Part shown: positions 48,608 through 57,600 of the stretch, in pieces
Layout of the letters: the number at the start of each line of letters is the position of its first letter
Position numbering within the stretch: position 1 is the stretch's first letter
Assembly: GCA_041752235.1 (NCBI GenBank)
Contig: JBGSHM010000009.1
Span: forward strand, 62,001 to 126,000
Origin: SpSt-398 sp041752235
Lineage (GTDB): Bacteria; Bacteroidota; Bacteroidia; Chitinophagales; Chitinophagaceae
Reading direction: 5' to 3'
DNA: 64,000 nt
The notes under the pieces: generated by a model
Database searches by the model: none
Told to the model about the DNA's origin: nothing
Seen by the model: only the letters and a program-made list of their open reading frames with translations
Program-made: the position numbers and the translations under genes

Positions 48608-49192
48608 GTTTTTATTGTTTTGGTTTTGGAGATACCAGTAAGGTACAGTATTCTGATACGGAAGCAAAAAATGATATTTAGCTTCAATCTGCTGATTATC
48701 AATCGTAATCGTGCTTGTTTTTTAAATCCAACGTGATTTTGACATAGATCAGGGGGGTTAAAAGGGAGGAAAGCATCTTCTTTATCTGTTTTCCAGCTCG
48801 CTTATTTCCGCCAATATTTTGGGGTTTGGGGGTGGCGGGCTTGGGATAGGCGACCCCTCCGGGGTCTTTGTTTGGGGGGTTGAAAATTTTTCTACAGGCA
48901 GGTGACCCCTCCGGGGTCGGTAGTTTGAGAGAAACCAGTTCACTCTTATTTTAAAAAACAGCCCGCAGGGCTTAAACCATCAATAGCCACCGGTGCAACC
49001 GGTGGTGGGTAGATGTAGTTGGTAACAACCCCAAAGGGGTTGAACTTGGCGAATAAAGCGGAGAGATCACACCCAGATCGTTACGGACACTGTTTTCCTC
49101 TCCACCGCATTTTCCTTTTTTCGAATTTCTGCTTTTAGGGGCCGGAGGTAGGTTCCTTTTTTGGTGGATTGGATGTAGGCTGCATTTAAAGA
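48608..49192. repeat. Gene-free region with intergenic repeats
   Basis: Two copies of the palindrome GACCCCTCCGGGGTC (48852-48866, 48904-48918) are followed by a 113-bp repeat at 48961-49073 (GCCCGCAGGGCTTAAACC, CACCGGTGCAACCGGTG, CAACCCCAAAGGGGTTG hairpins). Its second copy is at 52174-52286. No gene supported. Confidence 0.65.
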
Positions 49193-49738
49193 TTAATCCT
49201 CCTTCCCCCCTTTCTCTCCCACAAACCAATGCTCCTTGTTTTTAAACAAAACATTAAAGGTGGTGAGTGATCCGTAGCAACGGGTGATATACTGTTGAAG
49301 ATTTACTTTGTCTTCGTCACTGAGCTTTTTGTGACTGTTGATGTTTTGCTCCAGTACCCTTAGCCGGTCGCGGAGCATGACGATCTTGTGAAAAAAATCT
49401 TCAATGGGGATTTCCTTTGGCTTAAGTGATTTGTCAGCCGGCTGGAGTAATAAAGTGCCGCCGGGCCACCGGTCACCCAGCGGAACGATTTCCGTGAGCC
49501 CTCCCCAGAGCCTCAGGATCTTGAGCAGGGATCGCTCGGCCTCGCTATGGGTTTCGATTTCCTCTGTTATCTCTTCATGAATGATCTCTTCCAGCTTGGG
49601 ATCTGTTTTATCCACTTCTTTGATGCCATGATGAATAAATGAAATCAGGTAAGAGGCATAGCGTATGCCGACAATGACACCAGGACCGAATTGCGTATGC
49701 TGCAGGCGGGTGCCAATGCCAAGTTTGGTGGGTTCCAT
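49193..49738 (-). CDS. Hypothetical protein with Tudor-like N-terminus
   Basis: A 181-residue cytoplasmic protein. LGIGTRLQHTQFGPGVIVGI is the pattern of the small Tudor/SH3-like fold found at the C-terminus of UvrD/PcrA helicases, a nucleic-acid or protein contact module. The rest is helical, with an EEIIHEEITEEIETHSEAE acidic stretch. It lies 51 nt downstream of the dipeptidase gene on the same strand. Role unknown. Confidence 0.7.
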   Translation of the reverse strand: MEPTKLGIGTRLQHTQFGPGVIVGIRYASYLISFIHHGIKEVDKTDPKLEEIIHEEITEEIETHSEAERSLLKILRLWGGLTEIVPLGDRWPGGTLLLQPADKSLKPKEIPIEDFFHKIVMLRDRLRVLEQNINSHKKLSDEDKVNLQQYITRCYGSLTTFNVLFKNKEHWFVGEKGGKED

Positions 49739-49789
49739 CTGTGGTTGTTTTAACCACTAACTTAATTAGTTTTTTAATACGACCCTTTT

Positions 49790-51310
49790 TTAGAACCACC
49801 GCTTAAAGAAATTCCAGGCGTTATCGCGGAAAATGTTTTGAATCACCAGGTCCGGGGTCACTTTATTGAATCCGTTTTTGATCCGTTCGGGATGGTCTTT
49901 GAAATAATTATAAGCATGCCTTTCCAGGAAGCTGGCGAGATCATCATATTCTTCGGCCGTCCAGAAAGCGTTCAGCGGATCGACCAGCCCGTCGTAATCC
50001 GAACCGATGGCAATATGTCCCCAGGCATAAAGCCCGTTGGCATCCAGCAATTCGGCGATATATTGAACCTGTTTCCACATCAGTTCACTGCGGTAATGCA
50101 TGATCTTGTTCCGCGCCAGGGAATGTTTTACCCGGCTGATGGTTTCATCACTGGCAATCCGGCGTTCGTCCAGTTGCAGTCCCAGGATTCCGTCACTCTT
50201 CACCATTTCAATGATCTCATCATCAAAAAAATTGATCAGGTTGTGGTCTTTGAAATTACCATCGCCACCCATAACGTCTTCCACCGGGTTGATAAACGTA
50301 TTTCCAATCTCCGGGAATTGAGAAACCGTAGCTCCCAGGTTGGGTAGGCCGTTACAAACCCCGTGACTGATGATAATGGGAAAATCGCTGTTGTATTTGC
50401 TTTTCCGGAGGGCATAAAATTCCTTACGGGCCAGGGCGCTCATGTGTTTGACATCGATGAGGATCCGTCGCCCGCCGGTTTTACGCAACAATATATCCAG
50501 TACGGAGCGTCCCAGGGGGGTGAAGCCCGAATTGATCCCTTCTTCCTGGTTGGTCAGTTTGCCGATCTGTTTACGGAGACTGCGGGCATGTCCGCAGAGT
50601 TCATTATAAAAATGATGGCTGAATGTTACAAACCAGGGCGCGTTGGGCATTTTTTTCAGTGCTTCGGCATTGGCTTTTACTTCAGCGGGTGTACAGGGGT
50701 TTTCCAACCCACAGTTCAGGATATGCAATCCTTCCACGGCCGGAATCAGGGCCAGGTTCAGCGGCAGTTCGCGACGGGTACCCGCCTGGAGAATTTCATT
50801 GGCCGCCATCGCCTGCTGCAGTTCGGTAAAATTTTTAACCAGGCGGTAGGTATACCAGTATCCGTCGATCTTCATTGGCTGGCTTTCCTGCTGCTCCATG
50901 AATTTGATCTCCCGTTTGAAGTCGGCCCAGTAATCTTTCATTCCCTGAATGGCATTGATCCGGGGTTCACCGAATTCGGATACAAAATCATTGGCGATAT
51001 CACTGATCTTACCGGATCCCAATTTGTTTTTGAAAAAAAACTTCTCCACGCTTCCGAGTCCAACGGCCATTACCAGCAGCCGGCCATACAGGGCTGCCGT
51101 CAGGTTGTTTTGTCTGAATTTGGTTATGCTGAGAAAGTAGTTCAGCAACTTATCCCCCAGTTTGGGCGGATCATAATACCAGAGACTCGAGCGGTTGTTG
51201 ATTGAATCGCTTTGCGCACCCGGCGCTTTACCGTTATCGGTATGCGCGCGTGCAAATGTTTTGTAATTGGGGTGGCAATGCAGATCGATGGAGAAATTTA
51301 AAAAAGGCAT
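49790..51310 (-). CDS. Membrane-dipeptidase-like (M19) amidohydrolase
   Basis: A 506-residue protein of the amidohydrolase fold. Metal-binding motifs in order: DLHCHPN (9-15), VEGLH (glutamate), RILIDVKHMS, IIISHG and IGSDYDG (aspartate). This order fits peptidase family M19/renal-dipeptidase relatives, which cleave dipeptides. It has no signal peptide and is longer than typical members because of an insert at about 80-200. Substrate not determined. Preceded by a coiled-coil membrane protein gene 9 nt upstream. Confidence 0.82.
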   Translation of the reverse strand: MPFLNFSIDLHCHPNYKTFARAHTDNGKAPGAQSDSINNRSSLWYYDPPKLGDKLLNYFLSITKFRQNNLTAALYGRLLVMAVGLGSVEKFFFKNKLGSGKISDIANDFVSEFGEPRINAIQGMKDYWADFKREIKFMEQQESQPMKIDGYWYTYRLVKNFTELQQAMAANEILQAGTRRELPLNLALIPAVEGLHILNCGLENPCTPAEVKANAEALKKMPNAPWFVTFSHHFYNELCGHARSLRKQIGKLTNQEEGINSGFTPLGRSVLDILLRKTGGRRILIDVKHMSALARKEFYALRKSKYNSDFPIIISHGVCNGLPNLGATVSQFPEIGNTFINPVEDVMGGDGNFKDHNLINFFDDEIIEMVKSDGILGLQLDERRIASDETISRVKHSLARNKIMHYRSELMWKQVQYIAELLDANGLYAWGHIAIGSDYDGLVDPLNAFWTAEEYDDLASFLERHAYNYFKDHPERIKNGFNKVTPDLVIQNIFRDNAWNFFKRWF

Positions 51311-51319
51311 GGTAAGAAT

Positions 51320-51883
51320 TTATTGCTTAGGGATAAGGTTTGGTTTTACCAGCACTATTTTCGCATTGCTCAGAATTTTTATCTTGGCTTCCTCTGGTTT
51401 GATACTGTCCTGTTTCAGATTTCGGGAAATGGCCCGGTAGTCCAGGGCGGCTTTAGAAAATTTCTGGCGGGCACTGTCTGATGTTTGAGCGTAGGCGCTC
51501 AGGGTATCCAGTTTATCCGCAATTTTAATACTGATATCAGCGAGCTCCTGGTTGGAAAGATTTTTATCCGTGGCCGTGGTTAATTCCAGGTTCCTGATAT
51601 CAAGCATGGTCGTGGTGCTTTTGATGCTGTCCTTCAGGTTCTCGTTATTATCCACCAGTTCCTTTTTATCTTCTTCGAGAACCTTATTTTCCCTGGCGAT
51701 CCCCACTCCGGCAAACGTGAAGAGGACAACGACAATGAGGCAAAAGCCAGCCATAACCAGGATGGCGAATTTGTTGTTGGGTTTTTTGATCACCACATAG
51801 GCCAGAACGATTACCATGATAATGACAATTCCGACCAGGCCAAAGCCGGCCAGGCCCACCAGTTGTTTAAAAAAATCGGCCAT
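51320..51883 (-). CDS. Two-helix membrane protein with periplasmic coiled coil
   Basis: A 187-residue protein with two N-terminal membrane helices (GLVGIVIIMVIVLAYVVI and FAILVMAGFCLIVVVLFTFA) followed by a coiled coil (ENKVLEEDKKELVDNNENLK) and helical tail. Nine nt separate it from the dipeptidase, so they form an operon. Family not recognised. Confidence 0.7.
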   Translation of the reverse strand: MADFFKQLVGLAGFGLVGIVIIMVIVLAYVVIKKPNNKFAILVMAGFCLIVVVLFTFAGVGIARENKVLEEDKKELVDNNENLKDSIKSTTTMLDIRNLELTTATDKNLSNQELADISIKIADKLDTLSAYAQTSDSARQKFSKAALDYRAISRNLKQDSIKPEEAKIKILSNAKIVLVKPNLIPKQ

Positions 51884-52410
51884 AAAATAGAGTTTGATAA
51901 AGGAAAATGATCCGGATTGACCGTAGCCTGGCGAACTAAAATTGCTATTCTTTCATAGGACAAGGCTACGGCCAGCTTGGGAAGAAATCAGTACGCTCCA
52001 TTGAAACTACAAATTTGAATAACCTGTAGCAATACCCGGTTAGTAGTATTTTCCGGGCCTGTTTGGCCGGATTGGTTAGCAATTTTCCTTGTACAGCTCA
52101 ATACGGCAATAAAATTCTGAACAGCTGGCGTAAAAAGTCAACAGAAATATATTCTCTACTTATATTAACATTAGCCCGCAGGGCTTAAACCGTCAATAGC
52201 CACCGGTGCAACCGGTGGTGGAGCGTGTTGGTTTGCGCAACCCCAAAGGGGTTGAATTTGGTGAATATATCGGACTGATCACACCCCTCTTTCATGTATT
52301 GAAACTTTATCCTCATCTCGAAATCTGGCCAATGTTAAACTCCGAAAGGCGGGAAACTGGATTGATCGTAGGCTAGTTGCCTGGAATTGACTGACATAGA
52401 TATACCCAAA
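51884..52410. repeat. Gene-free region with CCGTAG hairpin and 113-bp repeat copy 2
   Basis: A stem CCGTAGCC (51921-51928)/GGCTACGG (51964-51971), then the second copy of the 113-bp composite repeat at 52174-52286, about 85 percent identical by eye to 48961-49073. No gene supported. Confidence 0.65.
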
Positions 52411-52827
52411 TTATTTTCCCCTTGATTCTCTCGATTCTTTATAGTCAAGATAAAGGTCAATCATTTGATCAAAATTCAAAATTGCAAATAAAGCAAAAAG
52501 CCCTAATGACAACAATTGAATAGGCGGTGTTTGAACCGGGCCAATTCTAACCCAATGTGTCGTTATCGCTACTGTAATTGATAAGACATTGAATGTCGCC
52601 AATAATAAATAAACTCCGGTTCCGACAATCGTCAGTGTAGTGCTTTTGAAATAGAGTAGGATTAATATTAGAAATAGACCAAGGCCAATATAGTGTCGCC
52701 AGGTTGCTAAGATGTCTGTAGCTAAAATAATAGCCCAGCAATAGATCAGTAACCCAGCCACAATTACCAGCGGTATTGAAAGAAAAAGTTTTTTTCTTGT
52801 CATTTTTGGATTGACGGTGGTGTTCAT
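52411..52827 (-). CDS. Four-helix membrane protein
   Basis: A 138-residue protein with four hydrophobic segments (LFLSIPLVIVAGLLIYCWAI, YIGLGLFLILILLYF, TLTIVGTGVYLLLATFNVLS, IQLLSLGLFALFAILNF) and a basic C-terminus (YKESRESRGK). No family recognised. Stands alone among repeats. Confidence 0.7.
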   Translation of the reverse strand: MNTTVNPKMTRKKLFLSIPLVIVAGLLIYCWAIILATDILATWRHYIGLGLFLILILLYFKSTTLTIVGTGVYLLLATFNVLSITVAITTHWVRIGPVQTPPIQLLSLGLFALFAILNFDQMIDLYLDYKESRESRGK

Positions 52828-53249
52828 TCGTTTTTGGATTAAACGACCAGGGACTTATTATTAGTGGTTTATGGTGATTTCTTATACTTACTTGGCCGTA
52901 GTCAATTGTCTCATAATCATTTCAGACTTTTGGTAGTAAGACTACGGCCAGCATCCATCTAAGTTTTGGAATGGATTGGGAAGACTCAGGATAGCGGGGG
53001 GTCGAAGGCTTGTAACCCGGAGTAATGAATATCTCCGATACGACCTCCAGAGGAGGTCGCAGGGGAGGGATGGATCAAGGACTTTAGTCTTCTAGCCGGA
53101 TAATGAGTTGCTTTTTCAAGGTAGGGACATTCAATCGCTCTCTGACAAAAGTTTAACTCCTCCCCCGAAACTGAAGGTGATTTGGGAACAAAAGATGAGG
53201 ACATATTCGTCTGCCGGCATAGCAGCAAACCCCATGTTGAATGCCGTAC
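52828..53249. repeat. Gene-free region with CCGTAG hairpin
   Basis: GGCCGTAGTC (52894-52903) pairs with GACTACGGCC (52940-52949). Another hairpin-like stretch, CGACCTCCAGAGGAGGTCG, is at 53040-53058. No gene supported; the open frames here are short and pass through these hairpins. Confidence 0.6.
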
Positions 53250-53729
53250 TTAGTGTATCCAACCTGTATATAAAATTGGAGAGCCAAATTTTGGAAAATC
53301 TGAAGTCGAATACTCAATTGTATTAAGATATTTTTCAGCATTGAAATCTATTTCCTCTTTCTTTTTTAATGGCTTCTTTTTTGTCTTTACTTTATTTTCA
53401 TTATATGGAACTAAAACATATTCCTTTTCAGTAAAAGGAAAGGCTACGTCATCTTTTCTCATAATTCTATCAGCTGTAACTCTAACCTGCATAAATGTGG
53501 CCACCAGATTTGAATCAATAAACGCTTCTATTTTTATCGGGATACTTTTATAGAACGTTTGTATATTTTGTAGTTCCTTAATTCTGTACCACCAAAAAAG
53601 AACTTGAGACGACCATTGCTTTACCTGATGAATAGTTACAGGCAATTCGCTTTCATCTTCTGCAATAAAGCCAATTTCTTTGTTGGCTCTTACAGAGAAT
53701 TGGGTAAATTTTACTTTTACACTTGACAT
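53250..53729 (-). CDS. Hypothetical protein
   Basis: A 159-residue protein without signal peptide: SVKVKFTQFSVRANKEIGFI, a WSSQVLFWWYRIKEL segment, and a lysine-rich stretch (NKVKTKKKPLKKKEEID). AT-rich like the following ATPase genes, so it belongs to the acquired block. No family recognised. Confidence 0.55.
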   Translation of the reverse strand: MSSVKVKFTQFSVRANKEIGFIAEDESELPVTIHQVKQWSSQVLFWWYRIKELQNIQTFYKSIPIKIEAFIDSNLVATFMQVRVTADRIMRKDDVAFPFTEKEYVLVPYNENKVKTKKKPLKKKEEIDFNAEKYLNTIEYSTSDFPKFGSPILYTGWIH

Positions 53730-53778
53730 CTTTATAGTTTAAACGTGAAGTCTACCAATGGCATACAACGCTCGAGGC

Positions 53779-53945
53779 TTGCCGCAGGGCTGGCATTTTA
53801 TAACTGTCTGCCGGACAACTGAAATCGAGTAGAAAACCGATGTTGAAGTTAACAACTAAAAGCTAAATAGGATTCGGTCAAGCCCGATATTAGCTGATAG
53901 TAGTACAACTGCCGATTGTTATTACGTCCGCCAGCCTTGCGGCAA
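53779..53945. repeat. Long imperfect inverted repeat between accessory genes
   Basis: TTGCCGCAGGGCTGGC (53779-53794) pairs with GCCAGCCTTGCGGCAA (53930-53945) with one mismatch, and weaker pairing continues inwards (ATAACTG...GCCGG with GCCGATTGTTAT) and outwards (GGCATACAAC with TGTTGGTGGC). A related boundary ATTGCTGCCAACG is at 56529-56541 on the other side of the ATPase genes. The look is that of a cassette recombination site, not proven. Confidence 0.5.
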
Positions 53946-53963
53946 ACCTTTTGTTGGTGGCAG

Positions 53964-54188
53964 TTATTCTTCTTCGTCATCTTCAATTGCTTGGTTAATC
54001 TTTTTCAGCATTTCCTCAACCTTCTTTTTTTCTTCGCCTGATAACCCTGTATACTGATTATTTTCAAACTTGTTTTTCTTAAGAAGTTGCTTAATCATTT
54101 CAGTATATGAAAAGTCTTCTGCGACTGTGCCAGTAGCAAGTTTGAGATTAATTTCATTATCTCCATTTTTTGAAAAGATGAGTTTCAT
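53964..54188 (-). CDS. Small acidic partner of the PHP-ATPase
   Basis: A 74-residue protein: KLIFSKNGDNEINLKLATGT, then helical KIEMIKQLLKK-like segment and acidic end (AIEDDEEE). Its start is 1 nt after the ATPase stop, so it is translationally coupled and presumably a partner subunit. No family recognised. Confidence 0.6.
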   Translation of the reverse strand: MKLIFSKNGDNEINLKLATGTVAEDFSYTEMIKQLLKKNKFENNQYTGLSGEEKKKVEEMLKKINQAIEDDEEE

Positions 54189-54189
54189 A

Positions 54190-56505
54190 TTATTCAGTAA
54201 ATTTTTTTAGATTATACTTTTTTACTCTTTTCTTTATTGATGACTTACCTCCGTCAGTGATTTCGGCAATATGGTCTAGTACATTTTTGTTTTCAATTTT
54301 TCCTTCAAGAGGGCTTGATTTAATAATTATCTTGTTATTAATATTGTTACAAAGGATTACATTTTGTGCGTCTGCTAACATTGGAATTGTCGCATTATGA
54401 GAAACCAAAATGATTTGTTTTTTGTCTTTAATTTTTTTGATAGCAGATACAAGTCCTCCGTTAATATAATTTGTCGCTAGGTTGTCTTCTGGTTGGTCGA
54501 TAATAATGGGGGCCATATCTTTGTCATAACCAAGAATAATATCGAGTACTACTGATGTTTTCCAGCCAGCACTTAAATTTTCAAATTTTCTTTCGTCGTT
54601 TGTTACTATTTTATATTCTTTTTTGTTGTATGTTTCGAAATCTTTGTAAACTCTTTTTTCAAAGTCATCGTAGTCCTGAACTTTTGGAGTTTGCTTTTTA
54701 AAATTTGATTCAAAAAGTGCTTCGGGAGTAATGTTTTTAAATCTATCAATTTTACTGTCGGTTTTAAGGTATTTATTTATTACTTCAAGAAAAATATCCA
54801 TATTAAGCTGAAAACCATTTTCGATATAGAGCTTGTGTCCCATTGACTCAATTTTTTCTGAATCAAATTTTATCGCATAGGTCGAGATTTGTTTGAGAAT
54901 ATTTTTAAATTTTCTTGAATAAACTGAATATTTTCTTATTGATTCAATAAGCTTGTCGAAATTTTGCTTTTTAGATTGTTCTTCCACATTTTTGTCCCTA
55001 AGCTCTCTATCTAGTTTTTGTTTTTCACTTGTAATAATATTTTTTATTCTCGTGGAGAAATTTGATGCGTTTAGAACTAAAAGCAGTTCTTTTTTGAGTT
55101 TTGGAATAAGAGTTTTGTCGTGCTTAATAAAAGGATTGTTCGATAGCGTAATTTCAATTTCATCTAGTACATCAGTATGCTCTTTGTGAGTTTGTTCTTT
55201 ATATTCTATAATATTTTTTTCTTTTGTTGTAGGTTGAAGTTTGTCAAAAACATTTCCTTCAATTTGTTTTGTAGTTATTAATCTTGATAGGATTGGGATT
55301 TATTTCAAAGCTTTGTCTTCTCTTTCAATTGTTTTAACACATTCAACAAGTTCCTTAAGTTGCTTTTTTAGTGTTCTTAAATTGTATTCAATCTTATCTC
55401 TAATTTCACTATCTCCTGGGAATACGTTCTTTATTATTTCGATGTTGTCTATTTTGTCATCAGTTGCTTCATTTACCACACTCATAATATAGTTCTGTGA
55501 CAAGTAATGAGGGGTTACGCCAGAGGGATTGTCTATTGATAATTTTTCTACTTCATATTGTTCATATTTACTTTCGCTGAAATCGTTGATTATTTTTCGG
55601 TATATAGAATCCACAAGTAAAGTTTTCCCACTAGAGGAACCTCCAATTACAACATTTAAACCTAGAGTAAGCGTTATATCTATTTCTATATTTTGTTTTT
55701 TGTGGTTTACAGCTTTTATATTTTCTGACCATAGCTCGGGCTTAGCTTTTGAATAGATTAACCGTGATGATTCTGATAATGATAGTCTTAATCCATCGAA
55801 AGTTGGTTGAGCAAGCATCCATGTAGGAATGAATGGTTGTACATCTTTTGCCTTGGCATTTGGGTAGTCCCTTGGAAAGTAATTATCCGTACAAGTTACA
55901 AGATTGACAAAGTCGTTAATGCCCAATCTTGTGAAATAACTTTGGGTTTTTTCTAGTCCAGTATTTCCCCTAGCAGTAAAACCATCAAATTGGTTATAAT
56001 AAATGCTCCGCTCCATGGTTGTATCAAACTTAACTCCAGTAGGAATTGATGTGTCGAATGTACAATGTGACTGTCCTCCATGCGGTAGCAGTAAGAAGTC
56101 ATATGAATCGAAAAGATTTATTATTTTTTCCAATTTTGGTATTGATTTTTCAGCTTTATTTACAACCTTATTGGGATATAATATGTCAAGCTTAGAATTG
56201 ATGTCAGAAAGAACTGATTTGTCAATTTTATCAAGATTGAAATAAATATGGCAATGATAAGCTGGACATTCTTCATAATTTTTAATATGTAGTTCTACAC
56301 CTACAATAATATTTATCCCCTTTTTTAGAGCTTTCAAATATATTTCCTCGTTAATAGTATTGTGGTCTGTCAACGAAATCAGATAGTCAGAATTACCGTT
56401 GAACTTTTTAATGTTTCGGTCTAACAGGTCTATGTCATAAGACTTGTTGAGACTGTTAGGGTTCTCCGAAGTGTGAATATGAATGTCAATATAAACAGGA
56501 GTCAT
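54190..56505 (-). pseudogene. PHP-domain SMC-like ATPase (TrlF-like), interrupted by one in-frame stop
   Basis: One reading frame of 771 sense codons plus its terminal stop, broken only by TAA at codon 402 (55300-55302). N-terminal PHP phosphoesterase: DIHIH (H9, H11), SLTDHN, VGVELH, LLPHGGQSH. ABC ATPase: Walker A GGSSSGKT (288-295), coiled coil about 375-560, signature LSAGWK near 644, Walker B PIIIDQPED near 667 and switch LVSHN near 702. The order fits PHP-ATPases called TrlF-like, proposed in nucleic-acid processing or defence. After the stop the frame stays open for 370 codons with intact motifs, so it is a very recent nonsense change, a sequencing error or a recoded stop. The C-terminal half could restart at GTG 54987. 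Confidence 0.75.
55300..55302 (-). other. In-frame TAA inside the PHP-ATPase gene
   Basis: The plus strand reads TTA here. Codons before it are GCT TTG AAA and after it ATC CCA ATC, and both sides translate in one frame into continuous coiled coil. A single base change (for instance TAA from CAA, GAA or AAA) would explain it. Confidence 0.8.
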
Positions 56506-56976
56506 AAGTAGTAGTGAGGTTCGTTATAATTGCTGCCAACGATTTGATTTATGTAATTAGCTGTTGAATTAAAAAATGATTCAAATAATTATCAATCAGT
56601 TGCTGGTTAGATTGTTGTATTTCCAATAGTAACAATCGGGCTAGAATCTTTTTCAATGGTGGAGGGTTTCTGTTTTAAAATTCAGTTCCGAAAACAGCGC
56701 ACTTCGTGCCCCTCAGTCACAGACCAAGCGTTTACGTTGTTCATTTTTAATGTTTTCCGGGAGAGGTGGTCAATTTGGTAGGAACTGGATAAGGTTGCTA
56801 TGAAAATAGAAATATTCTTGATAATGGCAAATAATTTCGTCTAAGTGATTTTACTTAGTGGGCTGGAAAATCTGTTTCTGGATGGCCTTAAAATACTCGA
56901 TGGTATTAAATGGAAGGCTGCGGAAGAGTTAATACACTATCCAATCATTGTCTTTGAAACCATGAGCATAAATGGC

Positions 56977-57120
56977 TTACGGGCAAGTGTAATCTTCTGG
57001 AAGTAAAGAAATGACTATTTGTGATTTGTCGGCAAAGTCAATCACTAATTGTTTTTCTAATTCAACGGAGCTAAGTTGACTATCGATTAATTCATCAAAA
57101 TATTTTGAATCATCTTTCAT
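56977..57120 (-). CDS. Small hypothetical ORF, possibly a gene remnant
   Basis: A 47-residue frame, MKDDSKYFDELIDSQLSSVE, then LEKQLVIDFADKSQIVISLL. Amino-acid usage is normal, and the frame immediately downstream (AHGFKDNDWIVY) also looks coding, so it may be a degraded small toxin-antitoxin or nucleotidyltransferase-type locus. Too short to assign. Confidence 0.3.
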   Translation of the reverse strand: MKDDSKYFDELIDSQLSSVELEKQLVIDFADKSQIVISLLPEDYTCP

Positions 57121-57280
57121 AGTAGTTACCTGAAATGATTTACATCCGCTACCAGCCTTTGGTTTTTGGTAAGGCTGATTCTAAGATAGTTCAGTTTAGG
57201 TAAAAGCTTTTGGCTATTAGCTATTGGCATTTAGCCTTTGCGTGATGTTATGAAAATGTACTATTTGTGGTGCAGTTTAT

Positions 57281-57358
57281 GTCGCCAGAGGCGACGGGAG
57301 AATGGTGCGGGACCGGAGGTTCCGCACAGCTAATAGCTAAAGGCTAATAGCTAATAAC
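57281..57358. repeat. Composite intergenic repeat, copy 2
   Basis: GTCGCCAGAGGCGAC, then GGTGCGGGACCGGAGGTTCC and GCACAGC, then TAATAGCTAAAGGCTAATAG units. It has the same order as 38251-38340, with compensatory changes in the first stem (GCC/GGC to GTC/GAC), which supports a conserved hairpin. Confidence 0.7.
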
Positions 57359-57369
57359 TGTTCAGGAAG

Positions 57370-57443
57370 TGGACCCTGTTGGGATCGAACCAACGACCCT
57401 CTGATTATGAGTCAGATGCTCTAACCGTCTGAGCTAAGGGTCC
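57370..57443 (-). tRNA. tRNA with CAU anticodon (Met or Ile2)
   Basis: A full cloverleaf of 74 nt on the minus strand: acceptor GGACCCT/AGGGTCC, D-arm AGCTCAGACGGTTAGAGC, anticodon loop CTCATAA, T-arm GTTGGTTCGATCCCAAC and discriminator A. CCA not encoded. CAU can be elongator Met or Ile2 (lysidine-modified); the GACTCATAATC loop context is common in Ile2 but does not decide. Confidence 0.95.
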
Positions 57444-57600
57444 GGCGAAAAAGATTCAGGCGTTGCTTATGCAGCACCTGAATGCCTCGCGGAGGGCAAA
57501 AATAGAAAAATTACGGTATTTGCTTGTCCAATTCATTAATAAATAACTACTTTTATAGCGCTTATTGCTTGTTTACTGTTTACTGCTTATTGCTTGCTTC

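Larger units (their letters stand above)
56506..57369. other. Mostly gene-free region with decayed accessory DNA and repeat copy 2
   Basis: The left part is AT-rich and contains the 47-residue minus-strand frame 56977-57120 listed separately, with further minus-strand coding scraps (for example translating to AHGFKDNDWIVY before a stop, around 56921-56975). Repeats of the TAGCTATTAGC family are at about 57206-57236, and the second copy of the composite repeat is at 57281-57358. Otherwise nothing supported. Confidence 0.5.

Noticed and set aside
48961..49073. CRISPR array suspicion from repeated hairpins
   Set aside because: Only one unit per site, repeats contain internal palindromes, no regular direct repeats with unique spacers and no cas genes in the window.
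50363..51205. 280-residue frame opposite the dipeptidase
   Set aside because: Complement of the metal-site-bearing M19 gene; no independent evidence.
54190..54987. C-terminal ATPase half as an independent gene
   Set aside because: It is in the same frame as the PHP half with continuous coding sequence between, so one interrupted gene is the simpler view; separate expression is left as a hypothesis.
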